A stretch of DNA of 64,000 nt from Treponema sp. (GTDB lineage Bacteria; Spirochaetota; Spirochaetia; Treponematales; Treponemataceae): positions 1 to 64,000 of the forward strand of contig NZ_JAFRNB010000185.1 in assembly GCF_017430385.1 (NCBI RefSeq), read 5' to 3'. Within the stretch, counting starts at the first letter, position 1. The number at the start of each line of letters is the position of its first letter. Below are positions 26,541-36,131 of the stretch, piece after piece. The position numbers were made by a program, and so were the translations under genes. Under the pieces are notes generated by a model that worked only from the letters and a program-made list of their open reading frames with translations, searched no databases and was not told the DNA's origin.

Positions 26541-27803
26541 TTAACGAAGGGCAGAAATGCGTTCCAAAAGCGGCGGATGGTTGTAGTTGAACACGCTGTA
26601 AATCTTTGGTACCTGAATTTCGCTCAGGTTTTCTTTATTAAGCTTGATTAGTGCGGTGCAAAGCGGTTCGCCTGTGCCGCATATTTTTTTTGCGAAAGCA
26701 TCCGCCTGAAATTCATCGTGGCGGCTGAAAAAATTGACAATCGGGCTGAAAATTGTTCCAAGCTCGCCGAAGACAAGACTCAGCAAAAATACGCCGATAA
26801 ACATCATCTGATACGGAACGACTTCCACGCTTACAAATCCAAATCCTGAGTAAAGCGAAGGAAGCTTAATCAACATGCTTGCGATGAAGAGGGCTACAAA
26901 AACTCCAGGAATCATAAAAATCATTCTTTTGAGGATGTGATGGTGCTTGTAGTGTCCAAGTTCATGGCCAAGAACGGCTTCGATTTCGTCAACCGTGAGC
27001 TGTTCAATCAGCGTATCATAAAGAACGACTCTTTTAGACTTGCCGAAACCTGTGAAATATGCGTTTGAATGTCCTGAGCGGCGTGAGGCATCCATTACGA
27101 AGAGACCGCTTGCCTTGAATCCGCATTTTTTGAGAAGTTCTTCGAGACGAGTTTTAAGCTCTCCGTCTTCAAGCGGCGTGAATTTGTTGAAAATCGGAGC
27201 AATGAAAATCGGATAGATGATTGAGATTCCGATGCTGAACGCAAGGTAAATGCAGCCGAGAAGAATCCACCACCAGTCAGAGGCATATTTGAAAAGCCCG
27301 ATCATTGCGAGCAGAAGAGGTGTCATAATCACGAGGTTGATGATAAATCCTTTGAGAAGGTCGGAAATCCACATTCCGAAACTCATGTTGCTGAATCCGA
27401 AGTGCTTTTCGATGCCGAATTCTGAGTAAAGCGAGAAGGGGATTGAAAGAAGTGCGCCCGGAATTCCTCCGAGAATCATGAAAAGCACTGCCGCGAAGAA
27501 AGAATTGTCCGTCCAGCTCCAGATTTTCTCGAAAAGGGCAGGATAAAATCCGCAGAAAACAAGGTAGTATGAAAGTAAAAGCTCCAGAATGTTGCTGGGA
27601 ATCCAAAGATTGTATTTTGCATCTTCATAGCGGCATGTTTTTTCGAGTGTGTTGGAATCAACATAGCCAGTTAAAATTTCTGGAAGTTCACGCCCATGCT
27701 TTTTGCGGAAAGAAAAATCGATTCGTTCGAGAATCATGTCAAGGAAAAAACTGAAAAGCGTGCCACAGATAAAAATTAGTACGAAAATATTTGAAAAGTC
27801 CAT
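26541..27803 (-). CDS. M48 metallopeptidase, CAAX prenyl protease 1 (Ste24) type
   Basis: 420 residues with about seven hydrophobic segments, the usual length and layout of the Ste24 group. The zinc motif HELGH is in VLGHELGHYKHHH (~residue 280), and the third ligand region is in the FQADAFAKKI block. DASRRSGHSNAYFTGFG and the upstream IYPIFIAPIFNKFTPL are family signatures. It is an inner-membrane zinc protease, likely for membrane protein quality control, since prenylated CAAX substrates are not expected in bacteria. No Shine-Dalgarno sequence is obvious before its ATG. Confidence 0.93.
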   Translation of the reverse strand: MDFSNIFVLIFICGTLFSFFLDMILERIDFSFRKKHGRELPEILTGYVDSNTLEKTCRYEDAKYNLWIPSNILELLLSYYLVFCGFYPALFEKIWSWTDNSFFAAVLFMILGGIPGALLSIPFSLYSEFGIEKHFGFSNMSFGMWISDLLKGFIINLVIMTPLLLAMIGLFKYASDWWWILLGCIYLAFSIGISIIYPIFIAPIFNKFTPLEDGELKTRLEELLKKCGFKASGLFVMDASRRSGHSNAYFTGFGKSKRVVLYDTLIEQLTVDEIEAVLGHELGHYKHHHILKRMIFMIPGVFVALFIASMLIKLPSLYSGFGFVSVEVVPYQMMFIGVFLLSLVFGELGTIFSPIVNFFSRHDEFQADAFAKKICGTGEPLCTALIKLNKENLSEIQVPKIYSVFNYNHPPLLERISALR

Positions 27804-27863
27804 TATGAAGAAGATTTTAGCATTTTTGACCGAGAAATACTAGAATCGCCAAAATTCCCTCGG

Positions 27864-27892
27864 TTTACGGAATTTTGGGAAAACGATATAAT
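27864..27892 (+). promoter_or_regulatory. Promoter of thymidine kinase gene, leaderless
   Basis: TTTACG (27864-27869), 17-bp spacer, TATAAT (27887-27892). The ATG starts at 27900, where transcription itself should start. Confidence 0.6.
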
Positions 27893-27899
27893 TTGACTT

Positions 27900-28484
27900 A
27901 TGAAAACATTGATATGCGGCCCTATGTATTCCGGCAAATCAACGGCACTGTTCCAGCGGTTGGAGAGACTTTTATTTGCGCACAAAAAAGTGCTTTTAAT
28001 CAGGCCTGACAGGGATGACCGGGGATATTTTACACATTCAGAAAGTGTTGATCTTGAAAAACTTACAGAAAAATACATCTGGCAGCTCAATATTATTTAC
28101 TGTTCCTCTTTTGCTGATGAAGATTTGAATAAAATTTTAAAAGAGGAATATAATTCGGTTTTCGTTGATGAATATTTTATGATTCCGGGGATTCACAAGC
28201 TTTGTTTTCAGACTGATTTCGATGTGTTCTTTGGCGGACTTTTGGCTTCGTCGGAGTGTGGGCTGTTTGAGGAGACTGTTAAAATCCTTCCGTACTGCGA
28301 CAAGATTAAAAAACTTAATGCGGTTTGCATGAATTGCGGAAGTGAGTTTGCAAATTATTCATTCGCCGATTTCAAAAAGACCAGCAGCATTGTTGTCGGT
28401 GATACAAAATACAAATGTCTGTGCCAGAAGTGCTATGTTGAGGCAGAAATCCAGAAAAAATACGCCTCGCAGACCTTGTTTTAG
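27900..28484 (+). CDS. tdk: Thymidine kinase, type II
   Basis: 194 residues, the normal size. It phosphorylates thymidine in nucleotide salvage. The P-loop GPMYSGKST is at 7-15, and the Walker B-like segment VFVDEYFMIPG is near 90, where typical enzymes have DEAQF, so this is a somewhat divergent member. A zinc site is formed by CMNC (~142-145) and CQKC near the C-terminus. There is no ribosome site; the promoter suggests a leaderless mRNA. It faces the 28521-30272 gene tail to tail with 36 bp between. Confidence 0.88.
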   Translation: MKTLICGPMYSGKSTALFQRLERLLFAHKKVLLIRPDRDDRGYFTHSESVDLEKLTEKYIWQLNIIYCSSFADEDLNKILKEEYNSVFVDEYFMIPGIHKLCFQTDFDVFFGGLLASSECGLFEETVKILPYCDKIKKLNAVCMNCGSEFANYSFADFKKTSSIVVGDTKYKCLCQKCYVEAEIQKKYASQTLF

Positions 28485-28520
28485 GGGAAAAACGATTTTT
28501 TAGGAAAAGTTCGCGGTTCT

Positions 28521-30272
28521 TTATTTATCACTTTGATCGGTGCAGAATCCTGAAAACACCCAGAATAATTCTGAAAGTGCTTGGTAAACATCCGGTTCAT
28601 AAGCCGAAAAGCCTGCGCACAGAATCCATGGAGCTGTGATTCCGTCGATGGTGTCCTGTTCCTTTGTTTCTGCGATTGCAAAAACAGATGAATCTTCTTT
28701 AAGCTCGGTGATTTCGCCGGTTTTCGGGCCAAACAAATATTCGCTATAAGGAAATCCGTGTCGTTTGTAAGGACAATCTTCATAATACTCGTATTTGGAA
28801 TTAAAATACGGAACCGTAATATCTTTTGCATCTAAGGAAGGACCATTTTTCAGCGTCATATTTCTGTCAATTCTGAAAAATTTGAAATTATATCCGTTAA
28901 TCGGGTATTTTAAGAAATTTACTCCGTCAAACTCAAATTCTCCGCCGGGATTTTCGTGAGTCACATCCATAAACAAAATTATGTTTGTCTCAGGTTCGAC
29001 AAGTCCGCCAGTATAATCAAAAGATTTTTTTTCTGGAAGAATTTTCATGCTGGGTTTAGGTGCGGTGTAAAAAGCTTTGAGCGAAAAAGGATATGGCCTC
29101 TCCCAATAATTAGAAAAAGCAAGAATAGGAGAAAGCTTTACCCTGCAATACTCCGAGTCATACTCAATATAATAAGTTCCGATCGCAACAGAACTTTCAT
29201 TTTCATATTCAAATTTTACCGTGTAAAAGTCGTCCGCTCCAAATTCTAAAGTTGCGCCTTCCATTTTGTAGCAGAAGCCCTCAAATCTTCCTTTATACAG
29301 ATAATCCTTTGCCTTGCTGATTGCCTCTGCTTTTTGGAGTTTAGCTTTTCCTTTCTCGTCTTCGGCTGTATTTTCATAGAACGAAGATTTTCCCGCCAAG
29401 GATTCAACATCCGAAAAATCCGCGCTGAAAACATAAAAATTTTTATTAAATCTGTCTTCCGCCCAGAAACCGATTTTTGTTCTGTCCGCATTTACCGAAA
29501 TCTTCTCATCAGGACATAAAAGCAAGTCGTAAAAAATAGGAGTTGCTTCGATTTTTAAAAGCTCCATTGTTGAAAGCCTGTAAAAATAAAGGCCGGAGAA
29601 GCTAGGTTCTGCGCAGTTGATGGCGCACAAAGCCAAATCTTTCTCAGGGAGAATTGCAAAAGACTTACATTCAAAGCCTGGTGTTTTTCGGTAATTCGCC
29701 TTGAAATATGCTTCTTCATCAGGATGTGATTCATTCCCGAAGATTTCCATATCTGAATCAAGAAGCTTTTCTTTTGCTGTGCAGGAAATTTTCTCAAAAG
29801 ACTGTTTTGCATGAGTGTTTTCGATGAGGTAAAGATTTACTGCGACTACCCAGCCTTCAAGTCCGTCGGAAGCAAGAACTTTTATCAGGTGGAAATCATC
29901 GTAGGAATTTTCAGCAAAATCATTTCTGCAATCAATATTCTGGATGTAAAGAAGTTCTCCTTTTTGCAGCTTTCGCTCGCATTTGTCAAAGCGGATGTTA
30001 GGCGTGATGTAGATTTCAGTTTCTTCTTTTACGGTCACAATCGAGCCAATCGGAAGCACCGGACTGTCCAAAGCTTTTTGTACATTGCTCAATCTGTCGA
30101 AAAACCATTCGCTTAAATTGCAATATTTGAGCGCGCTTTCTGAATTTTGTACTGGTGAAGCTGATACTGCCGGTGGATTTTGTTCTTCAGTTTTTATATT
30201 TGACGGGGATGGATTTTTACAAGAAATGATTAAAGAAAGACAGAGTAAAAAGATGAGAGAAAAATACTTCAT
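28521..30272 (-). CDS. Lipoprotein with SH3-like domain
   Basis: 583 residues. The signal peptide ends in the lipobox LIISC-K. Residues ~70-150 look like a bacterial SH3 (SH3b) domain: IGSIVTVKEETEIYITPN and LEGWVVAVNLYLIE. The remainder is beta-rich with several Tyr/Phe-rich strands and no recognised enzyme motif. SH3b domains bind peptidoglycan or other cell wall parts, so a periplasmic or surface role is likely (inference). It looks like a stand-alone gene. Confidence 0.7.
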   Translation of the reverse strand: MKYFSLIFLLCLSLIISCKNPSPSNIKTEEQNPPAVSASPVQNSESALKYCNLSEWFFDRLSNVQKALDSPVLPIGSIVTVKEETEIYITPNIRFDKCERKLQKGELLYIQNIDCRNDFAENSYDDFHLIKVLASDGLEGWVVAVNLYLIENTHAKQSFEKISCTAKEKLLDSDMEIFGNESHPDEEAYFKANYRKTPGFECKSFAILPEKDLALCAINCAEPSFSGLYFYRLSTMELLKIEATPIFYDLLLCPDEKISVNADRTKIGFWAEDRFNKNFYVFSADFSDVESLAGKSSFYENTAEDEKGKAKLQKAEAISKAKDYLYKGRFEGFCYKMEGATLEFGADDFYTVKFEYENESSVAIGTYYIEYDSEYCRVKLSPILAFSNYWERPYPFSLKAFYTAPKPSMKILPEKKSFDYTGGLVEPETNIILFMDVTHENPGGEFEFDGVNFLKYPINGYNFKFFRIDRNMTLKNGPSLDAKDITVPYFNSKYEYYEDCPYKRHGFPYSEYLFGPKTGEITELKEDSSVFAIAETKEQDTIDGITAPWILCAGFSAYEPDVYQALSELFWVFSGFCTDQSDK

Positions 30273-30319
30273 GTGGATATTTTATCATGTTTAATGACAG
30301 AATATCCACATTGAAAAAT

Positions 30320-30514
30320 TTATTTTCCGAAAATGAGGCCTGCGAGCTTGCCGATTGGGTCAAAGTCAAGGAGAAGCAAATCAAAAGCAACGAATACTGC
30401 GAAACCGACAACAGCGATGAGAAGAAGAATTGCGATTCCGATGAGCATTTGAACTGCGATTGGAAGGGAATCGAATTTTGATGTTTGTTTTGTTGTAAGT
30501 GTATTTGTAGCCAT
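30320..30514 (-). CDS. Small single-span membrane protein
   Basis: 64 residues: a polar Thr/Ser/Lys-rich N-terminus, then one long hydrophobic stretch (~21-50, IAVQMLIGIAILLLIAVVGF and onward) and the tail GKLAGLIFGK. An AGAGGTAAC ribosome site precedes the ATG. It resembles SecE-like small proteins only in general layout, so I do not assign it. It stands alone between divergent or unrelated genes. Confidence 0.6.
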   Translation of the reverse strand: MATNTLTTKQTSKFDSLPIAVQMLIGIAILLLIAVVGFAVFVAFDLLLLDFDPIGKLAGLIFGK

Positions 30515-30676
30515 AAGTTACCTCTGTGCGTTTTGAATTAAGTCATTATTATATTAAAGGTTGGGTGAGTTACCGTCAAGGAAAAAACCGACTTCTATTT
30601 GCAATTTGCTTTCTATAACAACCGTGTGGCACAATTTTTAGTTTTATATTAAGATGTAAGCACCACGGAGGAAACC

Positions 30677-32038
30677 ATGCTCTTTTCACCTAATGAAATT
30701 CAAGAAACTGTAAATATGTTTTTGCGCCACAAACTTGATGTGCGCTGTATCACAATGGGTATTTCCCTTTTGGATTGTGCCGATTCTGATTCAAAAAAAG
30801 CGAATCAACGGATTTACGACAAAATCATGAAAAAGGCCGGCAATCTTGTCAAAGTCGGTCAGGATATTGAAAAAGAGCTTGGTGTTCCTATCATCAACAA
30901 ACGAATTTCCGTCACGCCGATTGCGCTTGTAGCAGGTGCCAGCGAGGCAAAGTCTTATGTCGAATACTGCAAAACTCTGGACAAATGTGCCCACGAGCTT
31001 GGAATCAACTTTATCGGCGGATTCTCGGCTCTGGTTCAAAAAGGAATCACTCCTGCTGACCGTATTTTGATTGATTCAATCCCGGAAGCACTTGCAACAA
31101 CTGATTTCGTCTGCTCAAGCGTAAACGTAGGCTCAACAAAATCTGGAATCAACATGGACGCCGTAAAACTCATGGGCGAAACCATCAAAAAAACTTCCGA
31201 AGCAAGCGCTCACTGTGCAGTAAACGGCTGCTCAAAGCTCGTCGTGTTCTGTAACGCCCCCGAAGACAATCCTTTCATGGCAGGCGCATTCCACGGACCA
31301 GGAGAAGCTGACAGCGTAATCAACGTCGGCGTTTCCGGCCCTGGCGTAATCCTTGCCGCAGCCCGCGAATACAAAGGCCGCCCGATTAACGAGCTTGCAG
31401 AAGGCATCAAAAAGATGGCTTTCAAAATCACCCGCTTGGGTCAGCTCGTAGGAACAGAGGCCGCAAACCGCCTGGGCGTCAACTTCGGTATCCTTGATCT
31501 TTCACTTGCCCCAACTCCGGCTGTAGGCGACTCAGTTGCCCGCATCCTCGAAGAAATCGGTCTTGAAGGAGCCGGCTGCCCGGGCACTACGGCGGCACTC
31601 GCAATGCTCACCGATATGGTCAAAAAAGGCGGCGTAATGGCTTCAACAAGCGTCGGAGGGCTTTCTGGCGCATTCATTCCTGTTTCAGAAGACGAGGGCA
31701 TGATTAACGCAGTCAAACAGGGCTCAATCTGCCTCGAAAAGCTTGAGGCAATGACAACAGTCTGCTCTGTCGGCTTAGACATGATTGCAATCCCAGGCGA
31801 CACACCTGCAACAACAATCTCCGGCATCATGGCAGACGAATTTGCAATCGGTATGGTCAACAACAAGACAACCGCAGTCCGCCTGATTCCAGCACCTGGC
31901 AAAAAAGCCGGCGAATGGATTGAGTTCGGCGGATTGCTTGGCGGCTGTCCTGTAATGCCAGTAAGCAAGTTCAGCTGCGCAGACTTCATCAACCGAGGCG
32001 GCCGTATTCCGGCACCAATCCACTCATTCCGTAACTAG
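30677..32038 (+). CDS. PFL family protein (UPF0210/DUF711)
   Basis: 453 residues, full length for the family. Family marks include the N-terminal [71 protein letters not shown] and [15 protein letters not shown]. The glycine-rich core is related to the pyruvate-formate-lyase fold, but the glycyl-radical motif is absent and the function is unknown. In many genomes it is paired with an ACT-domain gene (UPF0237); none is beside it here. A GGAGGAAA ribosome site supports the start. Confidence 0.92.
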   Translation: MLFSPNEIQETVNMFLRHKLDVRCITMGISLLDCADSDSKKANQRIYDKIMKKAGNLVKVGQDIEKELGVPIINKRISVTPIALVAGASEAKSYVEYCKTLDKCAHELGINFIGGFSALVQKGITPADRILIDSIPEALATTDFVCSSVNVGSTKSGINMDAVKLMGETIKKTSEASAHCAVNGCSKLVVFCNAPEDNPFMAGAFHGPGEADSVINVGVSGPGVILAAAREYKGRPINELAEGIKKMAFKITRLGQLVGTEAANRLGVNFGILDLSLAPTPAVGDSVARILEEIGLEGAGCPGTTAALAMLTDMVKKGGVMASTSVGGLSGAFIPVSEDEGMINAVKQGSICLEKLEAMTTVCSVGLDMIAIPGDTPATTISGIMADEFAIGMVNNKTTAVRLIPAPGKKAGEWIEFGGLLGGCPVMPVSKFSCADFINRGGRIPAPIHSFRN

Positions 32039-32040
32039 GA

Positions 32041-32196
32041 TTTCTCACAGAGGGCACAGAGTCCACAGAGAGATTTTTTGCAAAACAAAACTTTATACCT
32101 CAATCTTGTTTTCACTGCTAACTTGATTGAGGTATTAAATTTCTTATACAACAGACTCTCTGTGCCCTCTTTAACTCTGTGAGGAATTTAAAAATC
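32041..32196. repeat. CTCTGTG-type palindromic element without a gene (MITE-like)
   Basis: The left end has CTCACAGAGGGCACAGAG and CCACAGAGAG. The right end has CTCTCTGTGCCCTCT and CTCTGTGAGGAATTTAA in inverted orientation. The centre holds a second inverted repeat, ATACCTCAATC...GATTGAGGTAT (32096-32137). The ends match those framing the GxxExxY gene at 37334-37950. Its last bases (GAGGAA) serve as ribosome site of the MATE gene. Confidence 0.8.
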
Positions 32197-33558
32197 ATGA
32201 CAAATAAGCAGCTTCTTGGCGGTTTTTACAAAACACTTTTCTCTATTGCGATTCCGATAATCTTGCAGAATCTTTTGCAGACTTTCGTGAACATGATTGA
32301 TACCGTCATGGTCGGGCGGCTTGGTTCGGTGGCGATTGCGAGCGTCGGTCTTGGAAATCAGATTTTCTTCCTGCTCAACATGGTCACATTCGGCGTTTCT
32401 TCGGGCTGTGCAATTTTTATCTCGCAGTTCTGGGGAGCACAGGATTTTAAGGGAATCCGAAAGACTTTTGGCATCATGCTTACGCTTTGTTTCGGCTTTT
32501 CGCTGATTTTTCTGGCAGGCGGGTCTATGATTCCAGAGAAGATACTCCGTCTTTACACAAACGACGAGGCCGTAATAAACGAGGGCGTCCAATATCTCAG
32601 ACTTGTTTCGCTCTGTTATCCATTATTCGCGATTTGTTTTTCGTGCCAGATGACATTCAGAAGCACTGAGCGGGTCATCCTGCCCATGGTAACGACCGCA
32701 GTTTCTTTTATGACGAATATTTCCCTCAATTATCTTTTGATTTTCGGCTTTGCTCCGCTTTCAATCCCGCGGATGGGCGTTCGAGGCGCGGCTCTGGCAA
32801 CGGTAATTTCCCGCGCAATAGAAATGATAATCACGATTGTGGTTGCGAGCGTTAAAAAATACGAGGCAATGGGCAAAATCCACGAACTTTTGGGCTTCGA
32901 CCGGGCGTTTTTGCTCAAACTTGTCAAAGTCGGAATCCCGGTTTTGCTTTCCGAATCTTTATGGGGGCTGGGAATCACCACACAGAATTCAATTTTCTCG
33001 CACTCAGGCACAGATTCTTTTGCAGCCTTCAGCATCATGAACACCGTGAACCAGCTCACCTGGGTCTTTTTCATCGGAATGGGAAGCGCGGCATCAATCA
33101 TTCTCGGAAAAAAAATCGGCGCAAAGGACGAAGAAGGTGCAAGGGCCTACGCGCACCGATTCTGCTGGTTCATGCCGCTCATGGGCGCGATTATCGGGCT
33201 TCTTTTGTTCCCGCTTTCAAGACTTTTGCCATTCATTTTCAATGTAGAGCCACATATTATCGCAATTTCTCAGTCAATGATGATTGTCCTCATGTGCATG
33301 TATCCGAGCCGAGCCTTTAACATGCTGATTATCGTAGGAATTTGCCGTGCTGGCGGCGACACAATCTTTGCCTCTCTGATAGACAACGGCTGGATGTGGC
33401 TGATTGCAATCCCGCTTGCCTGCCTGGCAACCTTTATGTGGCAAAGTCCAGCGTGGACAATTATGCTCTGCTTTGAGACCGAACAGATTCTGAAAACACT
33501 GTGTGGTGCAATCCGTGTAAAAAGCGGTAAATGGCTGCACAGCGTGATTAAGAATTAA
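32197..33558 (+). CDS. MATE family multidrug/cation efflux protein
   Basis: 453 residues with twelve hydrophobic segments in two halves. MATE marks include SIAIPIILQNLLQTFVNMID at the N-terminus, GRLGSVAIASVGLGNQIFF and GVSSGCAIFISQFWGA. It exports toxic compounds in exchange for Na+ or H+ at the inner membrane. I choose ATG 32197 because GAGGAA precedes it; a GTG at 32179 is in frame but lies inside the repeat element. The ribosome site thus comes from the end of the CTCTGTG element. The gene is followed by a GC-rich intergenic repeat. Confidence 0.92.
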   Translation: MTNKQLLGGFYKTLFSIAIPIILQNLLQTFVNMIDTVMVGRLGSVAIASVGLGNQIFFLLNMVTFGVSSGCAIFISQFWGAQDFKGIRKTFGIMLTLCFGFSLIFLAGGSMIPEKILRLYTNDEAVINEGVQYLRLVSLCYPLFAICFSCQMTFRSTERVILPMVTTAVSFMTNISLNYLLIFGFAPLSIPRMGVRGAALATVISRAIEMIITIVVASVKKYEAMGKIHELLGFDRAFLLKLVKVGIPVLLSESLWGLGITTQNSIFSHSGTDSFAAFSIMNTVNQLTWVFFIGMGSAASIILGKKIGAKDEEGARAYAHRFCWFMPLMGAIIGLLLFPLSRLLPFIFNVEPHIIAISQSMMIVLMCMYPSRAFNMLIIVGICRAGGDTIFASLIDNGWMWLIAIPLACLATFMWQSPAWTIMLCFETEQILKTLCGAIRVKSGKWLHSVIKN

Positions 33559-33567
33559 GATTTTTTG

Positions 33568-33673
33568 GCGCAATCTTCTTGCTGCCGCTGTTCCGTGGCT
33601 CACTAACGCTCGGTGCCTCATGCATTGCAACCGGCACTGGCTTTGCCACCACTCCATAGCGGGCGCGGAATTT
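33568..33673. repeat. GC-rich intergenic repeat starting GGCGCAATC, ending GCGGGCGCGG
   Basis: About 105 bp of short imperfect palindromes between the convergent MATE and ygiQ genes. It shares its start (GCGCAATC), its end (GCGGGCGCGG) and internal pieces with 58448-58567. Confidence 0.6.
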
Positions 33674-33691
33674 TTTGTTCCTTTCACTTTT

Positions 33692-35548
33692 TTACTTCAT
33701 CAAAACCTTAATCAAATCTCTTCTTCCGGCTTTTTCCAGGGCTTCCTTTACCAGAGGCCAGTTTTCGCGGCGGTTGAATTGCAGGAGCGCGCGCTGTAAG
33801 CGGCGTTCGTGTGCTCCACGGGCTACGTAGACTTCTTCAAATTCACCATTTTCGAGGCGGTTGCGCGGGTTGAGGCCTGTCCAGTACATGCAGGTTGAAA
33901 GGCTTCCTGGAGTAGGGTAGAAATCCTGAACCTGGTCTGGGACGAAGCCTGTCTTTTTGAGATAAAGTGCGACTTCAATTGCTTCGGCAAGGCCTGCTCC
34001 CGGGTGCGAGCAGATGTAGTAGGGCACGAGATATTGTTTTTTGCCGAGTTTTTTGTTCCATTCTGCGTATTCTTCGGCAAATTTTTCGTAAAGCTCATGG
34101 CTGCTCTTTCGCATGAGGCGGAGAAGTTTGTTTGAAACATGCTCAGGCGCGACTTTGAGCTGGCCTGAAATGTGATGCTCCACCAGTTCCTTGAAGAATG
34201 TTTTGTCCTTGTCCATCATCAGGTAGTCAAATCGGATTCCAGAGCGGATAAAGACTTTTTTGACTTTCGGAAGCGCGCGCAGTTTTCGCAGAAGCTCCAC
34301 ATATTCCGTGTGATCGACGTTCACGTTCTTGCACGGGTTTGTTCCCATGCAGTCTTTGTTGGGGCAGGCACCCCGTTCTTTCTGGAAGCGGCAGGCGTCG
34401 TGGCGGAAATTTGCGGTGGGGCCTCCAACGTCGTGGATATAGCCCTTGAAATCCGGGTTTTCGGTAATTACTTTGGCTTCTTTTATGAGGCTTTCGTGGC
34501 TCCGTGCCTGAATGCGCCTGCCCTGATGAAATGTAATCGCACAGAATGAGCAGGCTCCAAAACATCCGCGTGAGCTTACGAGACTGAACTGAACTTCGGA
34601 GAGCGCGGGAATGCCTGCCTTTCCGTTTTCGGCAGGAGAGTCGTACATGGGATGCCACTTCCGGGTAAAAGGAAGCTCGTAAATCGCATCGAATTCTTGT
34701 GTGGTGAGGGGGAGGGCTGCCGGCTCCTGCACAATAAAGCGGGCATCAACCGGCTCAATCAGAAGATGTCCGTTAATCGCATCGGTGTTCTGCTCCTGAA
34801 CGAGATAGCTTTCGGCAAAAAGCCTCTTGCATTCCGGCGTGTTTTTGGAGATTTCGGCATAAGAAGGGAGCATGATTGCGGCGTTTTTGGGATTGCGCTC
34901 GTTCCAGTTCACGTGTTCTGGCAGTTCTTCGGCCTTGCTCGTGTACCAGACTGTTCCACGCACACCGCGAATGGCTTTGGCTGGGATTCCCTGGCGGAGT
35001 TTGGCCGCGATTTCAAGGATTGAGTGCTCGCCCATGCCGTACATGAGCAAATCAGCCTTTGAATCAAGGAGAATCGAACGGCGCACGGTGTTTGACCAGT
35101 AATCGTAGTGGCTCGTGCGGCGCAAGCTTGCCTCAATTCCGCCGATAAGGATATTCACGCCCTTGTAGGCTTCACGGATTTTTGAAATGTAAGTGATTAA
35201 AGCCCTGTCAGGCCTGTGGCCCGCGACTCCGCCGTGAGCATAAACATCTTCGCTCCGGGGCTTGTTGTTTGCGGTGTAATTTGAAACCATGCTGTCCATG
35301 GCTCCCGCGCTGACCAAAAAACCGAGCTTTGGCCTGCCAAATTTGCGGAATTCTTCGACATTCTTCCAGTCCGGCTGAGGCAGAATCGCCACAGAGTAGC
35401 CGTTTGCTTCGAGAAGCCGCCCAAGCAGAGCCGAGGCAAAAGAAGCATGGTCAACATAAGCGTCACCTGACACAAAAACGAAATCAACTTCGTCTATGCC
35501 GCGGTCGAGAAGGTCTTGTTTTGAAACTGGAAGGAAGGGATTAGTCAT
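33692..35548 (-). CDS. YgiQ family radical SAM protein
   Basis: 618 residues from ATG 35548, as in other UPF0313/YgiQ proteins. The N-terminal domain holds DFVFVSGDAYVDHASF, ILPQPDWKN and LIGGIEASLRRTSHYDYW. The cluster motif is CFGACSFC in SSRGCFGACSFCAITFHQGR (~residue 315). Further Cys (CPNKDCMGTNPC) lie at ~390-405. The substrate is unknown. Its ATG overlaps the TAA of the DUF4160 gene, so translation is likely coupled. Confidence 0.93.
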   Translation of the reverse strand: MTNPFLPVSKQDLLDRGIDEVDFVFVSGDAYVDHASFASALLGRLLEANGYSVAILPQPDWKNVEEFRKFGRPKLGFLVSAGAMDSMVSNYTANNKPRSEDVYAHGGVAGHRPDRALITYISKIREAYKGVNILIGGIEASLRRTSHYDYWSNTVRRSILLDSKADLLMYGMGEHSILEIAAKLRQGIPAKAIRGVRGTVWYTSKAEELPEHVNWNERNPKNAAIMLPSYAEISKNTPECKRLFAESYLVQEQNTDAINGHLLIEPVDARFIVQEPAALPLTTQEFDAIYELPFTRKWHPMYDSPAENGKAGIPALSEVQFSLVSSRGCFGACSFCAITFHQGRRIQARSHESLIKEAKVITENPDFKGYIHDVGGPTANFRHDACRFQKERGACPNKDCMGTNPCKNVNVDHTEYVELLRKLRALPKVKKVFIRSGIRFDYLMMDKDKTFFKELVEHHISGQLKVAPEHVSNKLLRLMRKSSHELYEKFAEEYAEWNKKLGKKQYLVPYYICSHPGAGLAEAIEVALYLKKTGFVPDQVQDFYPTPGSLSTCMYWTGLNPRNRLENGEFEEVYVARGAHERRLQRALLQFNRRENWPLVKEALEKAGRRDLIKVLMK

Positions 35549-35838
35549 TAACAATAGAATTCGATTGTATCAACTTTAAAATGTTCTTTCCATTTTGCAC
35601 AAATTAAGAAAAACTGAGCGGACACAATCTGCATGATTTCATTTAAATCGTGCGTTGGAATTTTCCCGTTATTATTCGCAATGATACAACCACCGTCAGC
35701 TGTAAGCCAAAGTTTTGTATCGTTTTTCGATGGAAAACCTTTTCCTACATGAACATGGATAGGTTCATTGTTTTCTTGAGACCAAAAATAGATTCCATAC
35801 CCATGAATCGAAAATAATTTAGGCAATTTGAAGACCAC
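35548..35838 (-). CDS. DUF4160 protein
   Basis: 96 residues. The core GYGIYFWSQENNEPIHVHVGKG is the DUF4160 signature, with two conserved His in IHVHV. Such genes are commonly found in two-gene units with small partners (often DUF2442) and are suspected toxin-antitoxin modules, without proof of activity. It overlaps the upstream 89-residue gene by 20 bp and the downstream ygiQ start by 1 bp. Confidence 0.82.
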   Translation of the reverse strand: MVFKLPKLFSIHGYGIYFWSQENNEPIHVHVGKGFPSKNDTKLWLTADGGCIIANNNGKIPTHDLNEIMQIVSAQFFLICAKWKEHFKVDTIEFYC

Positions 35839-36088
35839 CTGTTGCAGCGTATCTAAAAATCAAGTGTGCGTTATGATGCAAGAATTCATTAAAAAAGGAA
35901 ATTTCTTCATCAGAATAGCCTTCGTTAAAAAGCCATTTATAATTTGGCAATTCGCATCTTGCTGAATCGAAACCATTAGATGTAGGACGCTCAAAATGGA
36001 CTTCAACGGTAGGATTTTTATCTTCGTTTAGAATCTGAGTATGTACGACTTCCGTGCCGTCTGGAAAATTAATGTATTCGTAAACCAT
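35819..36088 (-). CDS. Small partner of the DUF4160 protein
   Basis: 89 residues. The N-terminus VYEYINFPDGTEVVHTQI has the beta-strand look of DUF2442-like partners, and a helical second half carries NEGYSDEEISFFNEFLHHN. I do not recognise a named family. The GGAGG ribosome site and the 20-bp overlap with the DUF4160 gene show a coupled pair. It could be the antitoxin-like or regulator half of the pair (inference). Confidence 0.65.
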   Translation of the reverse strand: MVYEYINFPDGTEVVHTQILNEDKNPTVEVHFERPTSNGFDSARCELPNYKWLFNEGYSDEEISFFNEFLHHNAHLIFRYAATGGLQIA

Positions 36089-36131
36089 TATGAGCCTCCT
36101 ATAAAAATACCGCGTTAACGGCGTTACTTCC

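Noticed and set aside
30085..30481. Small rightward frames around the 30320-30514 membrane protein
   Set aside because: They lack ribosome sites; the leftward frame has AGAGGTAAC and a clear membrane helix.
31441..31992. 183-residue leftward frame inside the PFL-family gene
   Set aside because: It is the antisense of a conserved gene; Pro/Ser-rich composition is typical of a shadow frame.
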